64,000 nt of DNA, from NCBI RefSeq assembly GCF_900114315.1, contig NZ_FOSQ01000001.1, positions 1,199,718 through 1,263,717 on the forward strand, given 5' to 3'. Below, one piece after another: positions 37,763 to 46,366 of the stretch. The position numbers and the translations under genes are program-made. Position 1 is the stretch's first letter, and each line of letters opens with the position of its first letter. The notes under the pieces are model-generated. The model was not told where the DNA came from and did not search any database. It was given only the letters and a program-made list of their open reading frames with translations. This stretch comes from Falsiroseomonas stagni DSM 19981. GTDB taxonomy: Bacteria > Pseudomonadota > Alphaproteobacteria > Acetobacterales > Acetobacteraceae.

Positions 37763-38634
37763 CGCTTCGAAAGCGTCACCAGCGCCAGGCCTGAGAAGAT
37801 GAGCGCCGCGGCTGGCAAGGTCAGCCAGCCCGGCACCTCCCCGAACAGCAGGAAGCCGTAGATCAGCCCGGCGAGCGTGATGAGGTAGGAGACCTGGCTG
37901 GTCACCATCCCGCCCGCGCTGACCAGCAGGCGGAAATAGATCAGATAGGCCGCGGCCGTGATCACGCCCTGCGCCAGCAGCAGCAGCGCGATGCCGAGGC
38001 TCGGCGGCGGACCCAGATGGCCGAGGGCGAGCGCCATCAGCAGCACCGATCCCGACGCGCCCACCAGCGTGCCCGCCGCCTGTGCCAGCGGCGAACTCCC
38101 CGGCACGGCAAGCTTTACCGACAGCAGGTTGGACGCGGCATAGCAGACCGGCGTCAGCACCATCAGCGCCGCCCAGGGCAGCAGCGCGGGATCGGGCAGC
38201 GCCGCCCCCGGCGCCATCGCCAGCGCGACGCCCGCCACGCCCAGCAGCGTGCCCGCGACGATGCGCGGCGTCGCGCGTTCGATTCCCGCCATGGCGAAGA
38301 ACACCGTGCTGAGCAGCCCGGACAGCGGCACCAGCAGCGCGAAGAGCCCGGCCGGCGCGCGCATCAGCCCCGTGAAGGCGAAGAGGTTCGCGCAGGCCAG
38401 CCCGATGAAGCCGCCGCTGACGTAATGCACCCAGTGCGGCCGCGTCCATCGCGGCATGTCGCGGCTTCGCACGCAGACCAGCAGCAGCGTGATGGCGCTG
38501 ATCACCGCCGCGATGGTGGCGACGCCGAGCGGCTTCATCCCTTGCGCCATCGCGAGTTTCGCCATCGCCGGCGTCAGCCCCCAGATGGCGCCGAGGGCAA
38601 GCAGCGCGAGGGCGATGGAAAGGCGTTGGGGCAT
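37750..38634 (-). CDS. EamA/DMT family transporter
   Basis: 294 residues with ten predicted membrane helices in two EamA repeats: LALLALGAIWGLTPAMAKLA at the N-terminus and SSPLAQAAGTLVGASGSVLL starting the second half. DMT proteins export small metabolites. It is likely monocistronic. ATG 38634 was chosen because it starts directly before the first helix. The last codons overlap the cupin gene tail-to-tail. Confidence 0.88.
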   Translation of the reverse strand: MPQRLSIALALLALGAIWGLTPAMAKLAMAQGMKPLGVATIAAVISAITLLLVCVRSRDMPRWTRPHWVHYVSGGFIGLACANLFAFTGLMRAPAGLFALLVPLSGLLSTVFFAMAGIERATPRIVAGTLLGVAGVALAMAPGAALPDPALLPWAALMVLTPVCYAASNLLSVKLAVPGSSPLAQAAGTLVGASGSVLLMALALGHLGPPPSLGIALLLLAQGVITAAAYLIYFRLLVSAGGMVTSQVSYLITLAGLIYGFLLFGEVPGWLTLPAAALIFSGLALVTLSKRQPA

Positions 38635-38709
38635 CCCCGTTAACACCGTGTCAGGACAAAGGATGTCAAGCGGTTGAATCGCGAAGGCCCTTCGCGCCAT
38701 GGTGGGGCG

Positions 38710-39432
38710 ATGCTCCCCGAATCGGAACTGATCACGCTGCCCGCCGCGAAGGGCCATCTGGCGCCGCCGGCGCGTTGCCTGGTGCGCTGGCAGCCTTCCA
38801 CCCGCGCGCGCCGCGTTTCCATGCGCATCTGCCCGAAGCATGGCGCCGTCGTCGTCATCCTGCCGCCGGGCAAGGGGCGCCGCGCCGGCCTCGCGCTGCT
38901 GCGCGAACATGCGGACTGGGTGATGGAACGCCTGGCCGCCCTGGCCCCCGCCACGCCGTTCGAGGCCGATGCAACGGTGCTGCTGGGCGGCGCGCCGCAT
39001 CGCATCCGCCATGATCCGGCGGCGCTGGGTGGCGCCTTCCTCGATGGCAGCAGCATCATCGTCGCCGGCGATCCCGCCTTCCTGCGCCGCCGCGTCGGCG
39101 ATTTCATGCGGGCCGAAGCGCGGCGCCGCATCCGCGCCCTGCTCGCCCCGCATGCCGCGGCGCTGGGCGTGAAGCCGCGCGCGCTGCGGCTGAAGGACAC
39201 GCGCAGCCGCTGGGGCAGCTGCGCGCCGGATGGCACGCTCGCCTTCTCCTGGCGCCTGGTCATGGCGCCGGAATGGGTGCTGGACTACGTCGTGGCGCAT
39301 GAGGTCGCGCATCTGAAGGAGCTGAACCACTCCGCCCGCTTCTGGGCGCATGTGTCGCGGCTGACGCCCAATCGCGACGATGCGGTGGAATGGCTGCGGC
39401 TGGAGGGGCCGGCGCTCTTGCGCGTCGGCTGA
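38710..39432 (+). CDS. YgjP/DUF45 family zinc metallopeptidase
   Basis: 240 residues. The HExxH zinc motif is in YVVAHEVAHLKELNHS, and DTRSRWGSC upstream is a diagnostic YgjP segment. A further histidine lies in ARFWAHVSRL. Related proteins are annotated as M48-like peptidases, though a UTP pyrophosphatase activity has been reported for one member. ATG 38710 was preferred to TTG 38674. It is divergent from EamA, and an SDR gene follows after 41 bases. Confidence 0.85.
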   Translation: MLPESELITLPAAKGHLAPPARCLVRWQPSTRARRVSMRICPKHGAVVVILPPGKGRRAGLALLREHADWVMERLAALAPATPFEADATVLLGGAPHRIRHDPAALGGAFLDGSSIIVAGDPAFLRRRVGDFMRAEARRRIRALLAPHAAALGVKPRALRLKDTRSRWGSCAPDGTLAFSWRLVMAPEWVLDYVVAHEVAHLKELNHSARFWAHVSRLTPNRDDAVEWLRLEGPALLRVG

Positions 39433-39473
39433 AACCGGGGCGACATCGATCGCCGCAACGACAGGGAACGGCC

Positions 39474-40232
39474 ATGACCGAGCGCACCATCCTCGTCACC
39501 GGCGCGACCGCGGGCTTTGGCCTGGCCATCGCCCGCCGCTTCGCCGCCGATGGCTGGCGCATCATCGCGACCGGCCGGCGTGGCGACCGCCTGGCCTCGC
39601 TGGTCGAGGAACTTGGCCCCGCGCGCTGCCATTCCGTGCCGCTGGATGTGCGGGACCGGAAGGCCGTGCTGGCGGAGATCGATGCCCTGCCCGGCAGCTT
39701 CCGCGTGATCGACGTCGTGGTGAACAATGCGGGCCTGGCCGCCGGGCTCGATCCCGCACAGGGCGCCGACCTCGATGACTGGGACGCGATGGTCGACACC
39801 AACTGCAAGGGGCTGATGTATGTGACGCGCGCCGTGCTGCCGGGGATGGTGGCGCGGGATCGCGGGCACATCGTGAACATCGGCTCCACCGCCGGCGAAT
39901 GGCCCTATCCCGGCGGCAATGTCTATGGCGCCACCAAGGCCTTCGTCCGCCAGTTCAGCCACAACCTGCGCGCCGACCTCTTCGGCACGCAGATCCGCGT
40001 GACGGAGATCGAGCCCGGCCTGGTGGGCGGCACGGAATTCAGCGCCGTGCGCTTCAAGGGCGATGCCGCCAAGGCCGCCGCCCCCTATGCGGGGACGGAT
40101 CCGCTGACGCCGGAGGATATCGCGGATGCCGTCCACTGGTCCGTCTCCCGCCCCGCGCGCGTCAACATCAACACCATGCAGCTGATGCCGGTGGCGCAGA
40201 GCTTCGGCCCGCTGCGCGTCCACAAGGGCTGA
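39474..40232 (+). CDS. YdfG-type NADP-dependent 3-hydroxy acid dehydrogenase (SDR)
   Basis: 252 residues. VTGATAGFGLAIAR is the cofactor loop, NNAGLA the conserved turn, IGSTAGEWPYPGGNVYGATK carries the Ser/Tyr/Lys active site, and EPGLVGGTEFS is typical of YdfG. The basic residue in ATGRRGDRL suggests NADP preference. It oxidises L-allo-threonine, serine or other 3-hydroxy acids. The ATG at 39474 is followed 5 bases past its stop by the small membrane gene. Confidence 0.88.
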   Translation: MTERTILVTGATAGFGLAIARRFAADGWRIIATGRRGDRLASLVEELGPARCHSVPLDVRDRKAVLAEIDALPGSFRVIDVVVNNAGLAAGLDPAQGADLDDWDAMVDTNCKGLMYVTRAVLPGMVARDRGHIVNIGSTAGEWPYPGGNVYGATKAFVRQFSHNLRADLFGTQIRVTEIEPGLVGGTEFSAVRFKGDAAKAAAPYAGTDPLTPEDIADAVHWSVSRPARVNINTMQLMPVAQSFGPLRVHKG

Positions 40233-40237
40233 CCCGC

Positions 40238-40615
40238 GTGGCGCCGGAGCAGGGATCGCGCGCGCTGCGCCGCGTGGTGCAGGGCTTCACCGCCGCCACC
40301 ATCGCCGCCATGGTGGCGGGCATCTGGCTGTCCATCGCGACCACGGACTGGATGTGGTTCGCGCGGTCGGGCGCCATCATCACGGCATTCGGCCTGGTGC
40401 TGGCCAGCCGGAAGGTGCTGATCGCGCGCGCCGATTTGATGGCGCTGCTGCAGGACATGGAACGGGTGGACGGCGCGGAACGCACCGTGCGGCTGGAGAG
40501 CTTCAAGCGCCTGCAACGCGACCTCGACCGCCAGATCATGGAGAAGGCGGGCTTCGCGCTGCTGATCCTGGGCACGCTGGTCTGGGGCTTCGGGGATCTG
40601 ATCGGGCGGCTCTGA
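40238..40615 (+). CDS. Small two-helix membrane protein
   Basis: 125 residues from GTG 40238. Hydrophobic helices lie near residues 17-32 (TAATIAAMVAGIWLS) and 42-55 (GAIITAFGLVLASR). A charged helical segment with RTVRLESFKRLQRDLDRQ follows, and a C-terminal membrane helix (FALLILGTLVWGFGDLI). No family was recognised. It is co-directional with the SDR gene, 5 bases away. The stop coincides with the left end of an inverted-repeat element. Confidence 0.6.
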   Translation: MAPEQGSRALRRVVQGFTAATIAAMVAGIWLSIATTDWMWFARSGAIITAFGLVLASRKVLIARADLMALLQDMERVDGAERTVRLESFKRLQRDLDRQIMEKAGFALLILGTLVWGFGDLIGRL

Positions 40616-40714
40616 GAGCTTGTGAATTAATGCCCGAAAGCGCTGGAATCCGAGGAAAAAGCCCGATGATTTCAACGGGCATTAATGCTCAAGCTCGATT
40701 CTTTCACAGGCTCT
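40615..40714. repeat. MITE-like element with terminal inverted repeats
   Basis: AGAGCTTGTGAA at 40615-40626 is repeated inverted with one mismatch as TTCACAGGCTCT at 40703-40714. A second, perfect 10-base inverted repeat TTAATGCCCG/CGGGCATTAA lies inside it (40627-40636 and 40676-40685). The interior is AT-richer and has no coding frame. Size (about 100 bases) and nested repeats suggest a miniature transposable element, or the fused ends of an insertion sequence. It also lies where the small membrane gene and xerD converge, so it may act as a bidirectional terminator. Confidence 0.55.
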
Positions 40715-40723
40715 GAGGCTCCC

Positions 40724-41617
40724 TCACGCCAGCGGGTGGTGTTCCTCCACCAGGCGCTTCAGCCGTTCCTCCAGCACCTTGGTGTAGATCTGCGTCGTCG
40801 CGATGTCCGCATGGCCCAGCAGGATCTGCAGGCTGCGGAGGTCGGCGCCATGTCCCAGCAGATGCGACGCGAAGCTGTGCCGCAGCACATGCGGGCTGAC
40901 GCGATCCTCGTCGAGCCCCGCCGCCTTCGCGGCATCCTTCAGGATCAGCCCCACATTCTGCCGCGTGATGTGCCCGCCCGCGGCGCGGGAGGGGAACAGC
41001 CAGCGGCTGGGCTTCGCACCCTTCGGCAATTCCTTCATCGTCGCCAGCGCCGCTTCCCGCGCGCGGGCGGAGATCGGCACCAGCCTTTCCTTGTTGCCCT
41101 TGCCCGTCACCGCCACCAGCGGCTGCCCCGGCCGCAGCGCATTGGCCGGCAGCGCGATCAATTCACTGACGCGCAGCCCGCTGCTGTAGAGCAGTTCCAC
41201 CAGCGCCACCGCCAGGTGCCCCCGCGCGCCCGGCAGCCCCGCCGCCCCTTCCAGCAGCGCGGTCACATCCGCCTCGCTCAGCGCCTTGGGCAGGCTGGCG
41301 GGCAGGCGCGGGCCCTGGAGGAGGTCGGTCGGGTCATCCGCCCGGATGCCCTCTCGCGCCAGGAAGCGGAAATACTGCCGCAGGGCGGATAGCCGCCGCG
41401 CCCCCGTGCGTGCCGCGAGCCCCGCGGCCGAAAGACCCTGGAGGTAGGATCGCACCACCTCCACATCGGCCTCCGCCGGCGCCACACCCTGCTGCCGGCA
41501 ATGCACCCCGAAATCCTCGAGGTCCGCGGCATAGGCGCTGATCGTGTTGCGCGCCGCGCCGCGTTCCGCGGCCAGCATCTCCAGGAAGGATTCGGTGTGC
41601 CGGTCCCAGGACGCCAT
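40724..41617 (-). CDS. xerD: Tyrosine recombinase XerD
   Basis: 297 residues, the usual Xer length. The N-terminal SAM-like core-binding domain precedes the catalytic domain, which has R in YSSGLRVSELI, K in VTGKGNKERLVP, HVLRHSFASHLL (H-x2-R) and LLGHADIATTQIYT (H and nucleophile Tyr). With XerC it resolves chromosome dimers at dif. Position beside the divergent aroKB gene is a common alphaproteobacterial arrangement and supports chromosomal XerD rather than an integrase. Confidence 0.92.
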   Translation of the reverse strand: MASWDRHTESFLEMLAAERGAARNTISAYAADLEDFGVHCRQQGVAPAEADVEVVRSYLQGLSAAGLAARTGARRLSALRQYFRFLAREGIRADDPTDLLQGPRLPASLPKALSEADVTALLEGAAGLPGARGHLAVALVELLYSSGLRVSELIALPANALRPGQPLVAVTGKGNKERLVPISARAREAALATMKELPKGAKPSRWLFPSRAAGGHITRQNVGLILKDAAKAAGLDEDRVSPHVLRHSFASHLLGHGADLRSLQILLGHADIATTQIYTKVLEERLKRLVEEHHPLA

Positions 41618-41623
41618 CGGCGG

Positions 41624-41770
41624 TCAGCGCGTGCCGAAGCGCTCCGCCGGCACGGTCCGCTCCACCGGTTGCGGCGTCACGGTGGGCGGGAAGGCGCCGA
41701 TCGCCAGCAGGCCGAGCACGACCACCCCGAACAGCAGCACGAGCAGCAGCAGGATGGGGTGGCGGAACAT
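41624..41770 (-). CDS. Small single-pass membrane protein upstream of xerD
   Basis: 48 residues beginning MFRHPILLLLVLLFGVVVLG: one membrane helix, followed by a short proline-rich external tail. It ends 6 bases before the xerD start on the same strand, so it is probably translated from the same transcript. It is too short for family assignment. The unlikely chance occurrence of such a clean helix with a good start favours a real gene. Confidence 0.55.
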   Translation of the reverse strand: MFRHPILLLLVLLFGVVVLGLLAIGAFPPTVTPQPVERTVPAERFGTR

Positions 41771-41819
41771 CGGTCGGGCGGATCCTCGCACGGGCAAGGC
41801 TGTGCTAGCGTTGCGCATC

Positions 41820-43565
41820 GTGTCACGCAACACCGTCCTTCCGGCCTGGCCGCTCCTCGATGCCAGCCCCATCCCGGCCCCCCCCGCGCCCTTCGGCGCG
41901 GAGGCAGCCCCCCATGCGCCCCCCCATCCGGCGGCCGCTCGCAGCATCGTGCTGGTCGGCATGCCGGGGGCCGGCAAATCCTCCATCGGCCGGCGCCTGG
42001 CGACAAAACTGGGCCTGCCCTTCATCGATGCGGATACGGAGATCGAGGCCGCCGCCGGCCTGCCGATCACCGAGATCTTCACGCGATACGGGGAGCCGCA
42101 TTTCCGGGATGGCGAACGCCGCGTCATCGCCCGGCTGCTGGCCGGGCCGCCTTTGGTGCTGGCCACCGGTGGGGGCGCCTTCTCCGATGCCCGGACCCGC
42201 GCCGCGGTCGCGGCTTCCGGCGCCGTCGCGGTCTGGCTGCGCTGTTCCCTGCCCACCCTGCTCCGCCGCGTCGCGGGCCGCGAACACCGGCCCCTCTTCC
42301 TCAACAAGGACCCGCGTGAGGTGCTGGAGCGCCTGATGACGGCGCGCCACCCCACCTTTGCCGAGGCCCCCGTGATCGTGGACTGCACCGACGAACCGCC
42401 GGAGACGACGACCCGCCGGGTGATGGAGGCGCTGGCCGCCCATCGCGACCCCTCCCGCCTGCCGGTCCGGCTCGGCGACCGGGCCTATGACATCTTGGTG
42501 GGCGAGGGGCTGGTCGCCCGCGCCGGCGCCCTCATCGCCCCCGTCCTGCCGGCGCGGCGCGTCGTGGTCATCACGGATGAGAATGTCGCCGCGCTGCATT
42601 TGCCCACCCTGACCGCGGGGCTGGCGGAGGCCGGGATCACCATCGTCTCCGCCATCACCGTCCCGCCCGGGGAGGCGAGCAAATCCTTCGCCCAGTTCCA
42701 ATCCGTGCTGGAAGCCGCGCTGGCCGCCGGGGCGGATCGCCGCACCGCGGTGGTGGCGCTGGGCGGCGGCGTGGTGGGTGACCTGGCGGGCTTCGCGGCC
42801 GCGGTGGCGCTGCGCGGCCTCACCTTCATCCAGATCCCGACCACCCTGCTGGCGCAGGTCGACAGCTCGGTGGGTGGCAAGACGGGCATCAATCTCAGCC
42901 TCGGCAAGAACCTGGTCGGCGCCTTCCACCAGCCCCGGCTGGTGCTGGCCGATACCGGCGTGCTGGGCACCCTGCCGCCCCGCGAACTCCGCGCCGGCTA
43001 CGCGGAAGTCGCGAAGCATGGCCTGCTGCAAGGCGAACTCTGGAACTGGTGCGAGGCCGAGGGCGCGCGGGCCGTGGCCGGCGACCCGGCCGCGCTGGCC
43101 CATGCCGTGATGGAATCCTGCCGCCTGAAATCCGCCGTCGTCGCGGCGGATGAACGGGAGGAGAGCGAGGAAGGCGGCCGCGCGCTGCTCAACCTCGGCC
43201 ACACCTTCGGCCACGCGCTGGAAGCGGAATGCGGCTATGGCGGCGAATTGCTGCATGGGGAGGGCGTGGCCGTCGGCCTTGGCCTCGCCGCCGCGCTCTC
43301 CGCGCGCCTCGGCCATTGCAGCCAGGAACTGCCGGGGCGGGTGATCTCCCACCTCCAGGAAGTCGGGCTGCCGGCGCGGATCGGCGACCTCGGGCGAAAG
43401 TTCTCGGCGGAGGCGCTGATGGGCCGCATGCGCAAGGACAAGAAGGCGCGGGAAGGGGCGATGCGCTTCATCCTGCTGCGCGCCCCGGGCGACTGTTTCA
43501 CCACGAGTGACGTGGCGCCGCTGGCGGTGCAGACGCTGCTGCGGGATGAGGGGTGCGGGGAGTAG
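41820..43565 (+). CDS. aroKB: Bifunctional shikimate kinase / 3-dehydroquinate synthase
   Basis: About 581 residues combining two shikimate-pathway enzymes. Residues about 40-210 are AroK: Walker A VGMPGAGKSSIGRR, FIDADTEIEAAAG, ATGGGAFSD and the lid RPLF. Residues about 215-581 are AroB: VALGGGVVGDLAGFAAA, IPTTLLAQVDSSVGGKTGIN, and metal ligands in LNLGHTFGHALE and HGEGVAVG. AroB makes dehydroquinate from DAHP; AroK phosphorylates shikimate three steps later. GTG 41820 is a tentative start; TTG 41811 is possible. It is divergent from the small membrane protein and xerD. Confidence 0.92.
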   Translation: MSRNTVLPAWPLLDASPIPAPPAPFGAEAAPHAPPHPAAARSIVLVGMPGAGKSSIGRRLATKLGLPFIDADTEIEAAAGLPITEIFTRYGEPHFRDGERRVIARLLAGPPLVLATGGGAFSDARTRAAVAASGAVAVWLRCSLPTLLRRVAGREHRPLFLNKDPREVLERLMTARHPTFAEAPVIVDCTDEPPETTTRRVMEALAAHRDPSRLPVRLGDRAYDILVGEGLVARAGALIAPVLPARRVVVITDENVAALHLPTLTAGLAEAGITIVSAITVPPGEASKSFAQFQSVLEAALAAGADRRTAVVALGGGVVGDLAGFAAAVALRGLTFIQIPTTLLAQVDSSVGGKTGINLSLGKNLVGAFHQPRLVLADTGVLGTLPPRELRAGYAEVAKHGLLQGELWNWCEAEGARAVAGDPAALAHAVMESCRLKSAVVAADEREESEEGGRALLNLGHTFGHALEAECGYGGELLHGEGVAVGLGLAAALSARLGHCSQELPGRVISHLQEVGLPARIGDLGRKFSAEALMGRMRKDKKAREGAMRFILLRAPGDCFTTSDVAPLAVQTLLRDEGCGE

Positions 43566-43655
43566 GCGGCGCGCCGCCATTCCCGCCCCGGCATTCCCGC
43601 CTTGTCCCCCAGCCGCTAGGGTCATCCCGCACCGCACCATCGCCGGGGGACCCCC

Positions 43656-44234
43656 ATGCCGCTGTCCGCGCCCGAAACCGATCGTCGCCTCATCCACACC
43701 CGAGCGATCGAGATGCAGGGTTTCGCGCGCGCGGATGGCCTCTACGACATCGAAGCCCACCTGGTGGACACCAAGACCTACGCCTTCGAGAACATGGACC
43801 GCGGCGCCATCCCCGCCGGCGAACCCCTGCACGGCATGTGGCTTCGCCTGGTGGTGGGGGAGGACATGGTGATCCGCGCCTGCGAAGCCTCCACCGACTT
43901 CGCCCCCTACGCCGTCTGCCCCGGCGCCGCACCCAATTTTTCCGCATTGGCCGGCGTTTCCATCGGCGTCGGCTTCAATCGCGCGGTGAAGGACAGGGTG
44001 GGCGGGTCCGTCGGCTGCACCCACCTCCGCGAATTGCTGGCGCAGATGGCGACGGTGGCGTTCCAGACCATCGGCCCGTTGAAATGGCGCAAGGCAAGGG
44101 AGGAAGCGGCGCGGCTGAAGGAAGCGGGCCTGCCGCCGCCCGGCCCCATCCGCAAGCTGCCGATCGGCTCCTGCCTCGCCTATGCGCCGGACAGCCCCGT
44201 GGTCGCCCGCCACCAGGCGGCGATGGAGGAATAG
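43656..44234 (+). CDS. DUF2889 family protein
   Basis: 192 residues. The family pattern is clear: RLIHTRAIEMQGFARADGLYD at the start, then IEAHLVDTK, GEPLHGMWLRLVV and VGGSVGCTHLRELL with the conserved Cys-x-His. Function is unknown. There is no signal peptide or membrane helix. The gene lies downstream of aroKB and its stop is 1 base from that of the convergent bolA gene. Confidence 0.85.
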   Translation: MPLSAPETDRRLIHTRAIEMQGFARADGLYDIEAHLVDTKTYAFENMDRGAIPAGEPLHGMWLRLVVGEDMVIRACEASTDFAPYAVCPGAAPNFSALAGVSIGVGFNRAVKDRVGGSVGCTHLRELLAQMATVAFQTIGPLKWRKAREEAARLKEAGLPPPGPIRKLPIGSCLAYAPDSPVVARHQAAMEE

Positions 44235-44235
44235 G

Positions 44236-44532
44236 CTAGGTCCGGGACGCTTCCTCCGGCGTCAGCAGCCGGAGGGAGAGGGCGTGCAGCCCGGCCTCGA
44301 ACTCCGGCGCCAGCGCCGCATGGACGGCGCGGGACCGCGCGACGCGGCTCTGCCCGGCAAAGGCATCGGCGACGATGCGCAGCGTGTAGTGCGTCTCGCC
44401 CCCCGGCCGCGCGCCGGCATGGCCCGCATGCAGCGCGCTGTCGTCCTGCACGGTGATCTCGCGCGCGGCGAAGGCGGTGCGGATCGCGGCCTCGATGCGG
44501 GCGGCGCGGTTCTGCGTGTTCATGGCTGTCAT
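44236..44532 (-). CDS. bolA: BolA family protein
   Basis: 98 residues from ATG 44532, with AGGA 9 bases upstream; ATG 44523 is an alternative. The BolA fold is visible in the first helix RAARIEAAIRTAF, then ETHYTLRIVADAFAGQSRVAR and the invariant RSRAVHAAL. BolA proteins partner with monothiol glutaredoxins in Fe-S cluster handling and some bind DNA. It is divergent from the J-domain gene, the standard neighbourhood of cobS/cobT in alphaproteobacteria. Confidence 0.9.
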   Translation of the reverse strand: MTAMNTQNRAARIEAAIRTAFAAREITVQDDSALHAGHAGARPGGETHYTLRIVADAFAGQSRVARSRAVHAALAPEFEAGLHALSLRLLTPEEASRT

Positions 44533-44620
44533 GTGGGGCTTCCTGCCGCCGCGTGAAGCCCCGCGCAAGGCATGACGGGTCTGCCTTGCGCACCCCGGAT
44601 GCCGCGACCATAAGTCCCGC

Positions 44621-45232
44621 ATGGCGCGACGAGGCGACCGTATCGGATTGGCGACCGCGGAGCCGGAAGCGCCCGCGCGTCCCTGTGAATCGCCGGGCTG
44701 TGCGGAGCCCGGGGGCTTCCGCGCGCCCCGCGATCGCGCCGCGCTGAACCAGTACCGCTGGTTCTGCCTGGAGCATGTGCGCGAATACAATCGCGCCTGG
44801 GACTACTACAAAGGCATGGCGCCCGGGGAGATCGAGGCGAATATCCGCAACGATGCCGGCTGGCAGCGCCCCACCTGGCCGCTCGGCCGGCTCGGCGGCG
44901 CCAACCCCTTCGACCACCCGGAGATGTTCCGCGACCCGCTCGGGATGCTGAAGGATACGCCGCTCCATGCCCAGCGCCGCCGCCCGGCGCCCCGGGCGGA
45001 TGAACCGCCGCCCGAACTGCGCGCGGCGCTCGACGTTCTCGGCCTGGCATGGCCCATCGATGCGGTGACGCTGCGCGGGCGCTACAAGGAACTCGCCAAG
45101 CGCTACCATCCCGATGCCAATGGCGGCGACCGCCAGGGGGAGGAACGGCTGAAGGATATCAGCCGCGCCTACAGCCTGCTCCGCCGCGCCCTTCCCGGCC
45201 GCGCCGCCACTCCCGCCGCCAAGCAGGGCTGA
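44621..45232 (+). CDS. J-domain (DnaJ-like) protein
   Basis: 203 residues. The C-terminal 65 residues form a J-domain with AALDVLGL, LRGRYKELAKRYHPDANGGD (HPD motif) and EERLKDISRAYSLLR. The N-terminal part contains CESPGCAEPGGFRAP and YRWFCLEHVREYN, a cysteine/histidine pattern that may bind zinc. It is a specialised Hsp70 co-chaperone, not DnaJ itself. It is 41 bases upstream of cobS on the same strand; the bolA/J-protein/cobS/cobT order is conserved in the class. Confidence 0.9.
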   Translation: MARRGDRIGLATAEPEAPARPCESPGCAEPGGFRAPRDRAALNQYRWFCLEHVREYNRAWDYYKGMAPGEIEANIRNDAGWQRPTWPLGRLGGANPFDHPEMFRDPLGMLKDTPLHAQRRRPAPRADEPPPELRAALDVLGLAWPIDAVTLRGRYKELAKRYHPDANGGDRQGEERLKDISRAYSLLRRALPGRAATPAAKQG

Positions 45233-45273
45233 GTGGGTAGCCGCGCCGCCGCCACCGCCCTAGGATCAACCCG

Positions 45274-46305
45274 ATGCCACAGCCGGACCCAGAGATGACC
45301 AAGGCCGCCAGCCCCACCGAGACCCGTCCCACCGCCGCGATCGACATGCCCGACACCAGCGTGAATGTGCGCGAGGTCTTCGGCATCGACAGCGACCTGA
45401 CGGTCCCGGCCTTCTCGCTTCGCACCGAACATGTGCCGGAGATCGACAGCTCCTACCGCTTCGACCGGGAGACGACGCTCGCGATCCTCGCGGGCTTCGC
45501 GCATAACCGCCGCGTGATGGTCCAGGGCTATCACGGCACGGGCAAGTCCACGCATATCGAACAGGTCGCTGCACGGCTGAACTGGCCCTGCATCCGCGTG
45601 AACCTGGACAGCCACATCAGCCGCATCGACCTGATCGGCAAGGACGCCATCGTCCTCAAGGACGGCAAGCAGATCACGGAATTCCGCGAAGGCATCCTGC
45701 CCTGGGCGCTGCAGCACCCCTGCGCGCTGGTCTTCGACGAATACGATGCCGGCCGGCCTGACGTGATGTTCGTGATCCAGCGCGTGCTGGAAGTCGAAGG
45801 CAAGCTGACGCTGCTGGACCAGAACAAGGTCATCCGCCCGCATCGCGGCTTCCGCCTGTTCGCGACCGCCAATACCGTCGGCCTCGGCGATACGACCGGC
45901 CTCTATCACGGCACGCAGCAGATCAACCAGGGCCAGATGGACCGCTGGAACATCGTGGCGACGCTGAACTACCTGCCGCATGCGCAGGAGACGCAGATCG
46001 TCATGGCCAAGCTCGGCCTGGACGAGAAGGACGCCAAGGCGAAGCGCCAGACGGAAGCCATGGTGGCGCTGGCGGACCTGACGCGCGCGGGCTTCATCGC
46101 CGGCGACATCTCCACCGTGATGTCGCCCCGCACCGTCATCACCTGGGCCGAGAACGCCAAGATCTTCGGCGATGTCGGCTTCGCCTTCCGCCTCAGCTTC
46201 CTCAACAAATGCGACGAGGCCGAGCGCGGCACGGTGGCGGAGTACTACCAGCGCTGCTTCAACGAGGAACTGCCGAGCGGCAGCCTGCTCCGCAAGGCGG
46301 GGTGA
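45274..46305 (+). CDS. cobS: Cobaltochelatase subunit CobS
   Basis: 343-residue AAA+ protein: Walker [16 protein letters not shown] near residue 90, Walker [15 protein letters not shown], and sensor segment [12 protein letters not shown]. Together with CobT it powers the ATP-dependent insertion of cobalt into hydrogenobyrinic diamide by CobN. No cobN or other cob gene lies in the window, which is normal for these genes in alphaproteobacteria. ATG 45274 agrees with the family N-terminus. Confidence 0.94.
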   Translation: MPQPDPEMTKAASPTETRPTAAIDMPDTSVNVREVFGIDSDLTVPAFSLRTEHVPEIDSSYRFDRETTLAILAGFAHNRRVMVQGYHGTGKSTHIEQVAARLNWPCIRVNLDSHISRIDLIGKDAIVLKDGKQITEFREGILPWALQHPCALVFDEYDAGRPDVMFVIQRVLEVEGKLTLLDQNKVIRPHRGFRLFATANTVGLGDTTGLYHGTQQINQGQMDRWNIVATLNYLPHAQETQIVMAKLGLDEKDAKAKRQTEAMVALADLTRAGFIAGDISTVMSPRTVITWAENAKIFGDVGFAFRLSFLNKCDEAERGTVAEYYQRCFNEELPSGSLLRKAG

Positions 46306-46366
46306 GGCTTCCGGCCTGGGGCAGCAGCCCCGGGCCGGCTAATCGTTGATGGCGGAGCGGAGCCCC

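Noticed and set aside
41823-44213. A 796-codon - strand open frame opposite aroKB
   Set aside because: The aroKB motifs on the + strand are complete; the antisense translation is low-complexity with no domain.
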